A DNA stretch of 64,000 nucleotides from Chromohalobacter marismortui (lineage in GTDB: Bacteria; Pseudomonadota; Gammaproteobacteria; Pseudomonadales; Halomonadaceae): assembly GCF_004364315.1 (NCBI RefSeq), contig NZ_SOBR01000003.1:186001-250000 (forward strand), written 5' to 3'. The first letter of the stretch is position 1; every line of letters begins with the position of its first letter. Below, piece after piece: positions 54,901 through 64,000 of the stretch. Position numbers and translations under genes: made by a program. The notes beneath the pieces are model-generated. The model was not told the DNA's origin. It ran no database searches and saw only the letters and a program-made list of their open reading frames with translations.

Positions 54901-55795
54901 CTTGAGCACGTTCCTGCCAGTCGCCCTGCAAGTGCAGGCGAATCGCCATCACCGATAGCTGTCGATAGCCAATCTCGTCTTCTCGCACGGGAGCGCTATC
55001 CAGCGCCACCGCCCGCGAAAAGGCCCCCTGAGGCGACGTGGGCGGCGGCGCTTGCGTGCCATCCGACCAATAGCGCGCCAGCTGTAGAAACTCGGCATCG
55101 GGCTGCTGACCGGAAAGCGCCAGCAATTCCAGGTAAGCATTGAAGCGCTCATGCGCGGCGGCGATTTGGCCCTGCTCGGCCAGTTGGTGTACCAAGCGCT
55201 GATGAAAGGGGCCATATCCCGAAAAACGGCTCACCAGCTGCCGCAGCACGCCCTCGGAAACGTCTTCGACGCCGCTCAGTGCTTCCTCGATATAGGCGAT
55301 CATGCGCTGACGCCATTCGCCGCGTGTCTTGACCAACCAGCGTTGAAAGTCACTGCACTGCGGCAAGTGCAGCTCTTCAACCAGGTCTCCCCGATACAAC
55401 GAGAGCAACTCATCGATGGCCTCGAGGTCGGGCGGCGCTTGCAGGAGCGTCTCGAGGCGACGCACATCCAGCGTCCAATGCACTCCCGGATGCAGCTCGA
55501 TACTTTGACGCGAGACCGTCAAGGCCGCATCGGCTTCGGCACCGAGACATTGTCGTAGACAATGCAAGGCATGACGCAAGTTGGTTCGCCCCGACGACAA
55601 GCCTTGGTCGGGCCACAACATTTCCGCCAGCCCGGCACGATTGATCGCCTGCGCATTGAGCAGCAAGTAGACCAATAACGCCTTGACCTTGTCATAACTG
55701 AACTGAGTGCGGGTGGCATCCCCCACGCGCATCGAAAAATGCCCGAACAGCGTCAAGCGAGGCGATGCCGGGGTGTCCTGGGTCATGGTCGTCAT
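51911..55795 (-). CDS. BTAD (SARP-like) regulator fused to cyclase-like, STAND ATPase and repeat domains
   Basis: 1294 residues. Residues ~12-105 look like a winged-helix DNA-binding domain of the SARP/OmpR type (LTLFGHFSMRV..., LLVYLLLNAQAINRAGLAEMLW, SGRTNLRHALHCLRQCLG). Residues ~107-245 match the BTAD helical repeat domain. Residues ~278-460 resemble a class III nucleotide cyclase fold (LSVMAIRL; GGFWLPGATGGLGLACFG; ELAAGLNSGRGL; ALELMSAAQGSELVISQEA) but the metal-binding Asp residues are missing. A STAND/AAA_16 ATPase follows (Walker A GALGMGKSA 500-508; Walker B LALIIDDLQWLD 612-623), and the last ~450 residues are helical TPR-like repeats. This suggests an ATP-dependent, ligand- or partner-gated transcription factor; targets are unknown. 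Likely monocistronic. Confidence 0.8.
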   Translation of the reverse strand: MTTMTQDTPASPRLTLFGHFSMRVGDATRTQFSYDKVKALLVYLLLNAQAINRAGLAEMLWPDQGLSSGRTNLRHALHCLRQCLGAEADAALTVSRQSIELHPGVHWTLDVRRLETLLQAPPDLEAIDELLSLYRGDLVEELHLPQCSDFQRWLVKTRGEWRQRMIAYIEEALSGVEDVSEGVLRQLVSRFSGYGPFHQRLVHQLAEQGQIAAAHERFNAYLELLALSGQQPDAEFLQLARYWSDGTQAPPPTSPQGAFSRAVALDSAPVREDEIGYRQLSVMAIRLHLQGDWQERAQGHACLLLQLELMRWLERQCHLLGGFWLPGATGGLGLACFGTHGPAHQLAELVALYEHCRGQLPEEIQRHWSGGDPVPRFELAAGLNSGRGLYLPERCLADPLGQVTQPALELMSAAQGSELVISQEASQHMPPALDLQPRLTTRLLAADGRVRLRALVLGVDEGGRDATPPSLIGREAALRQLRDALARVVIGLRQSVLVQGALGMGKSALLVSFRQLEQSQEIALCWQPTTRLSSQTPYGVVRALLRWYLDRDVDASTLTAWLANEPALDDARREVLFDALSEGGDGDIGESLEPVTQLFHSLIERITASRPLALIIDDLQWLDELSLKVLLALQARLPINVPFMLVASHHGREALSVRLNWDQHIVLGRLDSTQSSRLLVQLAKHYRLHISPRLREQLIERCDGVPLYLQEVCRRLDMDRREGRRVQVDELPRGLLGLLSSRIEQLDADRDVAHVAAVLGRQFRFAFLRECTGLGETRLKQVLDHMLRLEIIEPCHGDSPFDYQFVHQLLQEAAYLSCPRDVREQLHHQVVSLIEERFPALIGQHPGYFASHLRRSGDHARAARYFELAARAALKLSANRTALRMADSGLECLQDLALQEERHISLLTVRGQAAFALEGHGSPTALESFVRAKDMLETLEARRVDDDDPDDEQPFLVTWGLWVGCSQRHAHADAFALAARLSAFAERLVDPRYQRLADYARAHCEYWAGRVRHAFEHLEEIDPLHQPMVLEWLPFSDHPQVAAACYHAWALCLRGDYLRAEQQIESAIRLAESIKHPGSLALSLIFAAALYRQLGHVHMAAARAERAHELTSTPDLHLWHYAAQGILGWHKAMSGDPQGLALLEESMARGTEATGQDRYQRPLLWYGDACLALGEYARAEDYLDQCLMVARERGSLYLPELTLQMVRVRHALRHAPQDVRRLAEQAWRVADEQENRHHQINACEVWLTLIDPDDADMRQRFRQLLNQVSLTDAPMLVRWRLQLDRVREPQHERW

Positions 55796-55829
55796 ACTCT
55801 GATTGGGCCGTTAGCGCCGATGAGCACGA

Positions 55830-56456
55830 TCACGCTGCCGACGGCACACCGCTGTGGAACCGAAAGCAGGTATCCGGTGATTCGATCAGCGCGCGCTCTC
55901 GCTCGGCAAAAAACGCGATACGTGGCGCGATATCCTGCGTGGCATACTGTTGCGCCAGTGCCAGGTAATCTTCGTAGTGGCGTCCTTCCGACTTAACCAG
56001 AGCGCGATAGAACTTGGCAAGCTCGTCATCCAGAAAAGGGATCAGCGCCGCAAAGCGCTCGCAAGAGCGCGCCTCGATGAAGGCGCCGACGATGAGGGTA
56101 TCGATCAACCGTTGTGGATCGTCCTTGCCGACATGCTGTCGTAATCCCGCCGCATAGCGCGAGGCGCTGAGCTGGCGATAACGCACGCCCCGTCCACGCA
56201 TCAAGGTCACCACCTGCTCGAAATGCAGCAGTTCCTCACGGGCCAACTGGGACATCTTGGTCAGCAACTCGGTATGCTCGACATAGCGATACATCAGATT
56301 CATCGCCGTGGAGGCCGCCTTCTTTTCGCATTGGGCATGATCGATAAGCAGCAGCGCCGGGTTGGCCAGCGCCTCCTGTACCCAAGCATCCGGGGTCGGG
56401 CACGACAAGAAGTTCAACAATTCCTGGGGTAACAAGGCGTTTGTGTCAGTGGACAT
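55830..56456 (-). CDS. miaE: tRNA hydroxylase MiaE
   Basis: 208 residues, ferritin-like di-iron enzyme that hydroxylates the ms2i6A-37 side chain of tRNAs to ms2io6A. Iron ligands visible: Glu and His in QLAREELLHFEQV (ExxH), Glu in FIEARSCERF and SEGRHYEDYL (ExxH), plus the first Glu in DHAQCEKKAA. All are intact. Its start has the MSTDTNALLPQELL pattern. Length agrees with Salmonella and Pseudomonas MiaE. Confidence 0.93.
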   Translation of the reverse strand: MSTDTNALLPQELLNFLSCPTPDAWVQEALANPALLLIDHAQCEKKAASTAMNLMYRYVEHTELLTKMSQLAREELLHFEQVVTLMRGRGVRYRQLSASRYAAGLRQHVGKDDPQRLIDTLIVGAFIEARSCERFAALIPFLDDELAKFYRALVKSEGRHYEDYLALAQQYATQDIAPRIAFFAERERALIESPDTCFRFHSGVPSAA

Positions 56457-56489
56457 GGCTTTCTTCTAAAAGATGGGCGGTCGTGAGCG

Positions 56490-56957
56490 TTAAACGGGAG
56501 GCTCGGTCGGCGCCGTCGTCAGGCGACAGAGCGCCTCCTGCAACAGTGCCTCTTGAAGCGCCGCGTACAAGGCATCGGGCGCGAGCCGAGCGACGCTTGC
56601 ATGGCGTCGTAGACCATAGCGACTCAAATCCTGCATGCGCGTGCGCCCCACGCGCAGCAGTTCCACGGCCCGTGACAACGACGGTTGCTCGCGGCGAAAA
56701 CGTATCCTGTGACGCACCAACTGCGCCTCCAGAGAGGCCGGATCGTCGACATGCAAGAAACGCGACGCGACCCGTACACGCAAGGCATCCAAGGCCTGCA
56801 TGCGAGCTGTACGGGCCTCGGGGTCGAGCGCGAACCAGTCGCGAATCTCATCATCCGTGCGCTGGCACCCCCGACAGACGCGATCACCGACGGTCGTCGA
56901 GCACAATCCCACGCATGGTGACGGGATACGCTTTGCTTGGCTCTCGTTGGCAGCCAT
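56490..56957 (-). CDS. DUF1289 family protein
   Basis: 155 residues. The N-terminal ~50 residues hold the DUF1289 signature PSPCVGLCSTTVGDRVCRGCQRTDDEI, with four Cys (CxxxC...CxxC), probably a small metal-binding module. The remaining ~100 residues (RVASRFLHVDDPASLEAQLV, LLRVGRTRMQDLSRYGL) are basic and helical and longer than in minimal members (~60-70 aa). No function is established for the family. GGGGAGG precedes the ATG. It lies 33 bp upstream of miaE in the same direction and could be its operon partner. Confidence 0.85.
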   Translation of the reverse strand: MAANESQAKRIPSPCVGLCSTTVGDRVCRGCQRTDDEIRDWFALDPEARTARMQALDALRVRVASRFLHVDDPASLEAQLVRHRIRFRREQPSLSRAVELLRVGRTRMQDLSRYGLRRHASVARLAPDALYAALQEALLQEALCRLTTAPTEPPV

Positions 56958-57229
56958 CTGACCTCCCCTTTTCCCGAGCCTTCATGGTATCGCGCGCGCA
57001 TCGCCAGGGCGACCGTCGTGCATGCTTCATGCCTTTGACCATTGTCCCAGAGCCCGGCACAGAGGGGATTCTTAACATTGTCGACAGTTTCGAGTAGAAT
57101 CTCGCTGCCTATTTAGACCGGTGACAACCTTTGCCAGGTCGGTCGTGTCCGCCGTGCGCGTGCGAGGAAATGATGATCGCCACGCGCATCGCCCCCGCCC
57201 TGGTTTCGATGACTGACGAGGGTCCCAAC

Positions 57230-59833
57230 GTGCTTGAAGCCTACCGCCAACATGCCGAGGAACGCGCCAGCCAAGGCGTGCCGTCCCAGCCGCTCAACGC
57301 CGAGCAGACCGCCGAGCTGGTCGAGCTGCTCAAAGCGCCGCCCACTGGCGAGGAAGAAACGCTTCTCGAGCTACTCACCAACCGTGTCCCGCCCGGCGTG
57401 GACGAGGCGGCTTACGTCAAGGCCGGCTTCCTGACCGCCCTCGCCAAGGGCGAGGCCACTTCGCCGCTGATCGACAAGACGCATGCGGTCAAGCTGCTGG
57501 GCACCATGCAAGGCGGCTACAACATCGCCACCCTGGTCGAGCTCCTCGACGATGACGCCCTCGCCCAGGAAGCCGGCGAACAGCTCAAGCATACCCTATT
57601 GATGTTCGATGCCTTCCATGATGTCGCCGAGCGTGCCAAGAACGGCAACGCCATCGCACACGCCGTGCTCGAATCCTGGGCCGAGGCGGAATGGTTCCTG
57701 GCCAAGCCGGCCCTCCCCGAGAAGATCAGCATCGCCGTGTTCAAGGTGCCGGGCGAAACCAATACCGATGACCTTTCCCCCGCGCCGGACGCCTGGTCGC
57801 GCCCCGATATTCCGCTGCATGCCAATGCCATGCTCAAGAACCCGCGTGAGGGCATTACACCGGAAGCACCGGGCAGCAAGGGACCCATCGCGCAGATCGA
57901 CGCAGTCAAGGCGAAAGGTTTCCCGGTCGCGTATGTCGGCGATGTCGTCGGCACGGGCTCATCGCGCAAGTCGGCCACCAACTCCGTGTTGTGGTTCTTC
58001 GGCGACGATATCCCCAACGTTCCCAACAAGCGCGCGGGCGGCTTCGTGTTCGGCGGCAAGATCGCCCCGATCTTCTTCAACACCATGGAGGATGCTGGTG
58101 CCCTGCCCATCGAGATGGATGTCTCCAAACTCGAGATGGGTGATGTCATCGACGTCTACCCCTACGCGGGCAAGGTGACGCGTCACGACAGCGACGAGGT
58201 CGTTTCCACCTTCGAACTCAAGACTCAGGTCATTCTGGACGAAGTCCGCGCCGGCGGCCGCATTCCGTTGATCGTGGGCCGTGGCCTGACCGAGAAAGCA
58301 CGCAACGAACTCGGCCTCCCCGGCTCCGAGATCTTCCGCAAGCCGGAGCAGCCGGTCGATACCGGCAAGGGCTTCACCCTGGCGCAGAAGATGGTCGGCA
58401 AGGCCTGCGGCATGGACGGCGTTCGCCCGGGCATGTACTGCGAGCCCAAGATGACCACCGTCGGCTCGCAGGACACCACCGGGCCGATGACCCGCGACGA
58501 GCTCAAGGACCTGGCCTGTCTCGGCTTCCAGGCCGACCTGGTCATGCAGTCGTTCTGCCACACCGCCGCTTACCCCAAGCCGGTGGATGTCGAGACGCAT
58601 CACACCCTGCCCGATTTCATCATGAACCGTGGCGGCGTTTCGCTACGTCCGGGCGACGGCATCATCCACTCATGGCTAAATCGCATGCTATTGCCGGACA
58701 CCGTCGGTACCGGCGGCGATTCCCACACGCGCTTTCCGATGGGCATCTCCTTCCCGGCGGGCTCTGGCCTGGTCGCCTTCGCCGCCGCCACCGGCGTCAT
58801 GCCACTGGACATGCCGGAATCCGTGCTGGTGCGCTTCAAGGGCGAACGCCAGCCGGGCATCACACTGCGCGATCTGGTCCATGCGATTCCCTACTACGCC
58901 ATCAAGGACGGCCTCTTGACGGTCGAGAAGTCGAACAAGCAGAACTTCTTCTCGGGTCGTATTCTGGAAATCGAAGGCCTCGAGGATCTCACCGCCGAGC
59001 AGGCGTTCGAGCTGTCCGACGCCTCTGCCGAACGCAGTGCCGCTGGCTGCACGATCACCTTGGGGGAGGAGCGTGTTTCAGAGTACCTGACCTCCAACAT
59101 CACCCTGCTCAAGTGGATGATCGATAACGGCTACGGTGATGTTCGCACACTCGAACGGCGTATCCAGGCCATGCAGGAATGGCTGGCCGACCCCAGCCTG
59201 ATGCGTGCCGATGGCGACGCCGAGTATGCCGCCGTGATCGAGATCGACATGAGCGAGCTCGATCAGCCCGTGCTGTGCGCACCCAATGACCCGGACGACG
59301 CGCGCCTGCTCTCCGACGTCGCCGGCGAGCAGATCGACGAAGTCTTCATTGGCTCGTGCATGACCAACATCGGCCACTTCCGCGCCGCCGGCAAACTGCT
59401 CGAGAAACAACCCCCCGGCAGCCTGAAGACCCGCCTGTGGCTTGCACCCCCCACCAAGATGGATCAACATCAGTTGACGGAAGAAGGCTATTACGGCATT
59501 TATGGGCGTGCCGGCGCACGCATGGAAATGCCGGGTTGCTCGTTGTGCATGGGTAACCAGGCACGCGTGGCGCCCAAGTCCACTGTGGTCTCGACCTCCA
59601 CGCGCAACTTCCCCAATCGCCTGGGGGATGGCGCGAATGTCTATCTGGCCTCCGCCGAGCTGGCCGCCATCGCCGCCGTCGAAGGCCGCCTGCCCACGGT
59701 CGAGGAATACAAGGGATATATGAGCGAGTTCAATGCCATGGCGGGTGAAATCTACCGCTACATGAACTTCCATGAAATCGAAGAGTTCCAGAATGCGGCC
59801 GCGAACGTGATTCCGGTCGCCGAGGAAGCCTGA
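57230..59833 (+). CDS. acnB: Aconitate hydratase B (bifunctional)
   Basis: 867 residues from a GTG at 57230, chosen because GAGGG lies 7 bp upstream and translation then starts V(M)[12 protein letters not shown] like E. coli AcnB (MLEEYRKHVAERA; 865 aa); the frame extends to 57131 without conservation. N-terminal HEAT-like domain (~1-160) is followed by the swivel domain (~165-370, [13 protein letters not shown]), then the catalytic domains. 4Fe-4S ligands: Cys in [11 protein letters not shown], and [10 protein letters not shown] with [10 protein letters not shown]. It isomerises citrate and isocitrate; E. coli AcnB also handles 2-methylisocitrate and binds mRNA when it loses its cluster. Confidence 0.97.
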   Translation: MLEAYRQHAEERASQGVPSQPLNAEQTAELVELLKAPPTGEEETLLELLTNRVPPGVDEAAYVKAGFLTALAKGEATSPLIDKTHAVKLLGTMQGGYNIATLVELLDDDALAQEAGEQLKHTLLMFDAFHDVAERAKNGNAIAHAVLESWAEAEWFLAKPALPEKISIAVFKVPGETNTDDLSPAPDAWSRPDIPLHANAMLKNPREGITPEAPGSKGPIAQIDAVKAKGFPVAYVGDVVGTGSSRKSATNSVLWFFGDDIPNVPNKRAGGFVFGGKIAPIFFNTMEDAGALPIEMDVSKLEMGDVIDVYPYAGKVTRHDSDEVVSTFELKTQVILDEVRAGGRIPLIVGRGLTEKARNELGLPGSEIFRKPEQPVDTGKGFTLAQKMVGKACGMDGVRPGMYCEPKMTTVGSQDTTGPMTRDELKDLACLGFQADLVMQSFCHTAAYPKPVDVETHHTLPDFIMNRGGVSLRPGDGIIHSWLNRMLLPDTVGTGGDSHTRFPMGISFPAGSGLVAFAAATGVMPLDMPESVLVRFKGERQPGITLRDLVHAIPYYAIKDGLLTVEKSNKQNFFSGRILEIEGLEDLTAEQAFELSDASAERSAAGCTITLGEERVSEYLTSNITLLKWMIDNGYGDVRTLERRIQAMQEWLADPSLMRADGDAEYAAVIEIDMSELDQPVLCAPNDPDDARLLSDVAGEQIDEVFIGSCMTNIGHFRAAGKLLEKQPPGSLKTRLWLAPPTKMDQHQLTEEGYYGIYGRAGARMEMPGCSLCMGNQARVAPKSTVVSTSTRNFPNRLGDGANVYLASAELAAIAAVEGRLPTVEEYKGYMSEFNAMAGEIYRYMNFHEIEEFQNAAANVIPVAEEA

Positions 59834-59883
59834 CCACTCGTCTCCAATGCTCGCCTATTGAGGAAGAGTGCAGGTCACCGAAA

Positions 59884-59909
59884 CGCCCCGCCAATGCGGG
59901 GTGTTTTTT
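59884..59909 (+). terminator. Rho-independent terminator after acnB
   Basis: CCCCGC - CAAT - GCGGGG followed by TGTTTTTT, 50 bp past the acnB stop. The rest of 59910-60130 is gene-free and presumably holds the promoter of the next gene, with AAGAGGAAT just before its ATG. Confidence 0.88.
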
Positions 59910-60130
59910 ATCGTGTCGCCATGTCCCAACGCCCGCGTACGTTTTTTAACACTGTTCGACTTGTCAGCGGGTCCTGCAGACGCTTAGATATGAAACGCTC
60001 GTTCGCGTCCTCATTCCATGCGGGCATGGGATGAGACGGCAGGATGCCATGACATGCCGGCGATCCTGACGCCACGCCTCGAGGCCGGCACACCAGGGTA
60101 CGTCGCGATGAGGAAATCAAGAGGAATTCC

Positions 60131-60733
60131 ATGAAACTCAAGACACTGCTTACTGCTTCCGTGGCCACGTCAGGGCTACTCATCTTACCCCCCAACGCCA
60201 TGGCCGCTCCCAGTCCGGATGGTTTGTACTTCGGTGTCGGCACTGGCTTCAGCTCGCTGGAAAACGATGACGACGACGTTGACGATTTCATCGAGTCCGG
60301 CAGCGAGGACTTCGACACCGACGACGACGACAATGTCTTCAAAGGCTTCGTCGGCTACAACTTCAACCGCTATTTCGCCACCGAAGCGTTCTATGCGGAT
60401 CTCGGGCGTGTCAAGCTCGAAGGCAACGACGCCGTCAATACCGACCTCGAATCACAAGCCTATGGCGTCAGCCTCGTCGGCAAGTTACCCATCACGAATT
60501 GGTTCGAGTTGTTCGCCAAGGCGGGCATGGCGAAATGGGAAACCGACGTCGACGGCAATCTCGGCGGTGCCAGCACCGATCTGAAGGATAACGACGGTGT
60601 CGACCCCGTCTACGGCGCCGGGGCACAATTCAACCTCACACCCTTCCTGGTACGTGCCGAATACGAGCGCTACGACTTCGACAGCGACTACCAGGTGGAT
60701 TCCTTCACGGCATCCGTGGGCTGGCAGTTCTAA
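60131..60733 (+). CDS. Acidic outer-membrane beta-barrel protein (OmpA/OmpX-like)
   Basis: 200 residues. Sec signal peptide (~1-26, cleavage after AMA). The mature part alternates beta strands with Gly/aromatic residues (GLYFGVGTGFSSLE, NVFKGFVGYNFNRYFATEAFYADLG, AYGVSLVGKLPITNWFELFAKAGMAKWE; fragments) and ends in GWQF, the C-terminal Phe signal for BAM insertion, consistent with an eight-stranded barrel. The first surface loop (~residues 40-67) is extremely acidic with two Asp runs (DDDD at ~45 and ~64). This fits haloadaptation or Ca/Mg binding. Family: porin-like OMP_b-brl. Function not known. Confidence 0.85.
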   Translation: MKLKTLLTASVATSGLLILPPNAMAAPSPDGLYFGVGTGFSSLENDDDDVDDFIESGSEDFDTDDDDNVFKGFVGYNFNRYFATEAFYADLGRVKLEGNDAVNTDLESQAYGVSLVGKLPITNWFELFAKAGMAKWETDVDGNLGGASTDLKDNDGVDPVYGAGAQFNLTPFLVRAEYERYDFDSDYQVDSFTASVGWQF

Positions 60734-60756
60734 GCGCCAAGATTTCTCGTAGCGAC

Positions 60757-60784
60757 AAAACGCCGGGCACCGTCCCGGCGTTTT
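60757..60784 (+). terminator. Rho-independent terminator after the OMP gene
   Basis: AAAACGCCGGG - CACCGT - CCCGGCGTTTT, an 11-bp perfect stem with T run, 24 bp past the stop. Confidence 0.88.
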
Positions 60785-60895
60785 GTCATTTTACTAGTGG
60801 TCATTCACCCAAGGCAGCACTGGCATACCGCCCTTGGCGTGGCATGATGGCACCTGCTATTGCGCTTCCCTATCGAGTATCCGCAAGGAGACAAC

Positions 60896-61387
60896 ATGCC
60901 ATCCATGATCGTCACTCCCGATATCTGCGATGCCTATCCGGACGTCAAGGTCCTCGAGCCGTTGTTCCTCAACCTCGGCGGCCCTGATGCCTTTTACGGC
61001 CCCGTCCGCACGGTCAAGTGCTTCGAGGACAACTCGCGCGTCAAGGAAGCCGTCGGCGAACCTGGTGATGGTGCCGTGCTGGTGGTCGATGGCGGTGGCT
61101 CTCAGCGTTGCGCCCTGCTCGGCGACATGCTCGCCGCCAAAGCCGTCGACAATGGTTGGGCCGGCATCATCGTCCATGGCTGCGTGCGCGATATCGATAT
61201 TCTCCACGAGACCCCCATCGGCATTCAGGCACTTGGCACCCACCCTCGCAAGAGCGAGAAACGCGACGAAGGCCAGCGCGATATTCCCGTTACGTTCGGC
61301 GGGGTGACGATCGCACCGGGGCAATGGCTTTACGCCGACAACAACGGCATCGTGATTGCCGATGAGGCGTTGACGCTAGACGCCTGA
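60896..61387 (+). CDS. rraA: RraA family protein (RNase E inhibitor-like)
   Basis: 163 residues from ATG 60896 with AAGGAG 5 bp upstream; a frame start at 60860 is less likely. RraA fold: [18 protein letters not shown] start, [43 protein letters not shown] (key parts [20 protein letters not shown]) and a [11 protein letters not shown] end. In E. coli RraA binds RNase E and lowers its activity. Related family members are 4-hydroxy-4-methyl-2-oxoglutarate aldolases, which use the same GD...RD residues, also seen here, so enzymatic activity cannot be excluded. Confidence 0.88.
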   Translation: MPSMIVTPDICDAYPDVKVLEPLFLNLGGPDAFYGPVRTVKCFEDNSRVKEAVGEPGDGAVLVVDGGGSQRCALLGDMLAAKAVDNGWAGIIVHGCVRDIDILHETPIGIQALGTHPRKSEKRDEGQRDIPVTFGGVTIAPGQWLYADNNGIVIADEALTLDA

Positions 61388-61447
61388 TCGTCGCCGAGTT
61401 GCTAGCGCCGCAAGACACCACGGGGCTGACGACACAGGCGCCATGTC

Positions 61448-61468
61448 GCGGGCCCGCCGGCCCGCTTT
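61448..61468 (+). terminator. Possible terminator after rraA
   Basis: GCGGGCC - CGCC - GGCCCGC followed by TTTC; strong 7-bp GC stem but a three-base T run, between convergent rraA and ppsA. Confidence 0.45.
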
Positions 61469-61495
61469 CAGTCGCGCCGGTGGGCATGAACCGCG

Positions 61496-63886
61496 TCAGC
61501 CGACTTTTTCGCCAGCCAACATGAACCAAGTTTCAAGCACCGCGTCGGGATTCAATGATACCGAATCGATCCCCTGCTCCATCAACCATTTGGCCAATTC
61601 AGGATGATCCGACGGCCCCTGGCCGCAGATGCCGACATACTTGCCCTGCGCCCGGCACGCCTGAATGGCCATGGCCAGCAGTTTCTTGACCGCGGGATTT
61701 CGCTCATCGAAGAGATGCGCCACGATACCCGAGTCGCGATCCAGCCCCAGCGTCAACTGAGTCAGATCATTGGAGCCGATGGAGAAGCCATCGAAATGCT
61801 CCAGGAACTCATCAGCCAAGAGCGCATTGGCCGGCAATTCGCACATCATGATGACCTTCAGCCCCTTGCCCTCAGGAGACGCCGCTTCGCCGCGCTTGAG
61901 CCCATTGGCGGCCATCAGCGATACGACCTCGCGTCCTTCGTCGGGCGTTCTCACGAAGGGCACCATGATCTCGACGTTATCGAGGCCCATGACATCGCGA
62001 ACCCGCTTCAGGGCACGGCACTCCAGCTCGAAGCACGGGCGGAACGTCTCCGAGATATAACGCGAAGCGCCACGAAACCCGAGCATCGGATTCTCTTCAC
62101 CGGGCTCGTAAAGCTTGCCGCCGATGAGGTTTTCGTACTCGTTGGACTTGAAATCGGACAGCCGCACGATGACGCGCTTGGGATAGAACGCCGCCGCCAG
62201 CGTGGAGATGCCCTCCACCAGCCGATCGACGTAAAAGCTGACCGGGTCATCGTACCCAGCGGTACGCAGATCGATCGTCTGCTGCAAATCGGCAGGGAGC
62301 GTCGCGTAATCGAGCAATGCCTTGGGATGGACCCCGATCATGCGATTGATGATGAACTCCAGGCGCGCCAGCCCTACGCCCGCATTGGGCAAGCTGGAAA
62401 AGCCAAAGGCACGATCGGGATTGCCGACGTTCATCATGATATGGAAAGGCAGCGACGGCATGTTGTCGACCGTCGTGGTCTGACAGTCGTAATCCAGCAA
62501 ACCATCGTAGACATGCCCCGTGTCACCCTCGGCACAGGACACGGTCACCTCATGACCATCGGCCAGGGCTTGCGTCGCGTCACCACAGCCCACGACGGCG
62601 GGAATACCCAGCTCGCGCGCGATGATCGCCGCATGGCAGGTGCGTCCACCCCGGTTGGTGACGATCGCGGAGGCACGCTTCATGATCGGCTCCCAATCGG
62701 GGTCGGTCATGTCGGTGACCAGCACATCGCCATCGTAGACCTTGTCCATCTGCTCGGGGCTGGCCACGATCTTCACCGCGCCACGCCCGATACGCTGCCC
62801 GATGGCGCGGCCATCCACCAGCACGCGGCTTTTTTCCTTGAGCTGAAAACGCTCGAGCTTGCCGCCTTCTACGTTGGAGACCACGGTTTCCGGGCGTGCC
62901 TGGACGATGTAAAGCTTGCCATCGTCACCATCACGCGCCCACTCGATATCCATCGGGCGGCCATAGTGCTCCTCGATGGTCACCGCTTGCCGGGCCAATG
63001 CCATGACCTCATCGTCACCGAGACAGAAACGCTGACGGTCGGCATGGGGCACATCGACTGTCTTCACGGAGCGGCCCGCGGTGCTTTCCTCGCCATAGAC
63101 CATCTTGATCAGCTTGGAACCCAGTGTCCGCCGTAGAACGGCGGGACGCCCCGCCGCCAAGGTGGGCTTATGCACGTAGAACTCATCGGGGTTGACCGCC
63201 CCTTGCACCACCGTTTCGCCCAGCCCCCAGGACCCGGTAACGAACACCGCGTCGCGATATCCGGACTCGGTATCGAGCGTGAACATCACGCCACTGGCCG
63301 CCGTCTCGGAACGCACCATTTTCTGCACGCCGGCGGAAAGCGCCACGTTTTCGTGCGGATAACCGCGATGCACGCGGTAGGCGATGGCACGGTCGTTGAA
63401 CAGGGACGCAAAGACCTCGTGAACGGCGCGTTTGACGTTGTCGAACCCCTCGATATTGAGGAAGGTTTCCTGCTGTCCGGCGAACGACGCGTCGGGTAGA
63501 TCCTCAGCCGTTGCGGAGGAGCGCACCGCCGCCTTGAGATGCGGATGCTTATCCTGCAGCTGGCCATACGCCTCGGCCAGGATCCGCTCGAACGCCGGCG
63601 GCAGTGGCGTATCGATGACCCACTGACGGATCTGCGCCCCCGTCTCGGCGAGTGCCGTGACATCGTCGACATCCAGGCGCGCCAACGCGTCGTTGATGCG
63701 CTCGTTGAGCCCCTCATGGGCGAGGAATTCGCGATATGCCAAGGCGGTAGTGGCGAACCCGCCCGGCACCGTGACACCGGCATCCGCCAGGTTGGAGATC
63801 ATTTCCCCGAGCGACGCATTCTTGCCGCCTACCCGCTCGACATCGTCCATGCCAAGCTGATCGAACCACACGATATACTCTTCCAA
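61496..63886 (-). CDS. ppsA: Phosphoenolpyruvate synthase
   Basis: 796 residues from a TTG at 63886 (GAGGGGG upstream). It makes PEP from pyruvate with ATP, giving AMP and phosphate, for gluconeogenesis. N-terminal nucleotide-grasp domain ([36 protein letters not shown]), swivel domain with phospho-His in [21 protein letters not shown] (~residue 420), and the C-terminal PEP-binding TIM barrel with [14 protein letters not shown] and the Cys in [15 protein letters not shown]. coli PpsA is 792 aa. The 114 bp beyond its start reach the window edge and show no further gene; a divergent ppsR regulator is common there but would lie outside. Confidence 0.97.
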   Translation of the reverse strand: MEEYIVWFDQLGMDDVERVGGKNASLGEMISNLADAGVTVPGGFATTALAYREFLAHEGLNERINDALARLDVDDVTALAETGAQIRQWVIDTPLPPAFERILAEAYGQLQDKHPHLKAAVRSSATAEDLPDASFAGQQETFLNIEGFDNVKRAVHEVFASLFNDRAIAYRVHRGYPHENVALSAGVQKMVRSETAASGVMFTLDTESGYRDAVFVTGSWGLGETVVQGAVNPDEFYVHKPTLAAGRPAVLRRTLGSKLIKMVYGEESTAGRSVKTVDVPHADRQRFCLGDDEVMALARQAVTIEEHYGRPMDIEWARDGDDGKLYIVQARPETVVSNVEGGKLERFQLKEKSRVLVDGRAIGQRIGRGAVKIVASPEQMDKVYDGDVLVTDMTDPDWEPIMKRASAIVTNRGGRTCHAAIIARELGIPAVVGCGDATQALADGHEVTVSCAEGDTGHVYDGLLDYDCQTTTVDNMPSLPFHIMMNVGNPDRAFGFSSLPNAGVGLARLEFIINRMIGVHPKALLDYATLPADLQQTIDLRTAGYDDPVSFYVDRLVEGISTLAAAFYPKRVIVRLSDFKSNEYENLIGGKLYEPGEENPMLGFRGASRYISETFRPCFELECRALKRVRDVMGLDNVEIMVPFVRTPDEGREVVSLMAANGLKRGEAASPEGKGLKVIMMCELPANALLADEFLEHFDGFSIGSNDLTQLTLGLDRDSGIVAHLFDERNPAVKKLLAMAIQACRAQGKYVGICGQGPSDHPELAKWLMEQGIDSVSLNPDAVLETWFMLAGEKVG

Positions 63887-64000
63887 GAGAACCCCCTCGA
63901 GTCAGGACGGTGGCGATGACCACATCGTCACCGCCAGTACCGCGCGTGGCGCGGCGGATGGTCGTACCCTATCAAGGGCGCCTGGTATTCGCCATTGGTC

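Noticed and set aside
1-64000. CRISPR arrays, prophage or large repeats
   Set aside because: No regularly spaced repeats, cas genes, integrase or phage structural genes were seen; the only mobile-type feature is the small element at 3445-3615.

Overview
The window reads as chromosomal DNA of a halophilic gammaproteobacterium of the Halomonadaceae, most likely Chromohalobacter or a close Halomonas. The grounds are GC-rich coding sequence, many acidic proteins (including an outer-membrane barrel with Asp/Glu tracts), gammaproteobacterial gene blocks (tig-clpP-clpX-lon-hupB-ppiD, pqiABC, queCED) and a flagellar region with FlhDC as master regulator. No CRISPR array, prophage or intact insertion sequence is visible.

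Layout. 1-3445: 3' part of pqiA, then pqiB and pqiC (intermembrane lipid transport), followed by a 171-bp MITE-like element whose first base completes the pqiC stop codon. 3740-5464: a GAF-PAS-PAS-GGDEF diguanylate cyclase, convergent with fliA. 5468-25811 (minus strand): a long flagellar and chemotaxis block, in transcription order flhD flhC, motA motB cheA cheW, PAS-type MCP, cheR cheB, 4HB-type MCP, cheY cheZ, flhB flhA flhF, an FlhG remnant, flhE, fliA. This is the enterobacterial order with flhF and the FlhG remnant inserted between flhA and flhE. 26153-29817: fliD fliS fliT fliK-like fhlB. 30071-31795: two unknown genes around a CBS-domain gene. 31843-35601: ansA, then queC-queE-queD (7-deazaguanine pathway) and a small cysteine-cluster protein.

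35699-44207 (minus): ppiD, hupB, lon, clpX, clpP, tig, with candidate heat-shock (sigma-32) promoters before lon and tig. 44463-44931 (minus): tRNA-Pro, tRNA-Arg and two identical tRNA-His genes. 45143-47253: folD, luxS, mtnN (one-carbon and S-adenosylhomocysteine recycling, AI-2 production). 47343-50420: cysS, glnS. 50588-51894: ppiB, lpxH. 51911-55795: a 1294-residue regulator combining a winged-helix/BTAD front end, a degenerate cyclase-like segment, a STAND-type ATPase and a repeat-rich tail. 55830-63886: miaE, a DUF1289 gene, acnB, an outer-membrane barrel, an RraA-family gene and ppsA.

How it fits together: FlhDC should switch on the class II operons. FliA then reads TCAA/TAAA-N15-GCCGATNN promoters, seen before motA and fliD and possibly cheB. 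CheA/W/Y/Z/R/B with two receptors that both end in a W-E-x-F tether form one complete chemotaxis pathway. The most unusual feature is the pair formed by FlhF with a ~350-residue C-terminal extension and, directly downstream, a ~144-residue protein that keeps the FlhG-type DQAxxLR N-terminus but has no ATP-binding P-loop.
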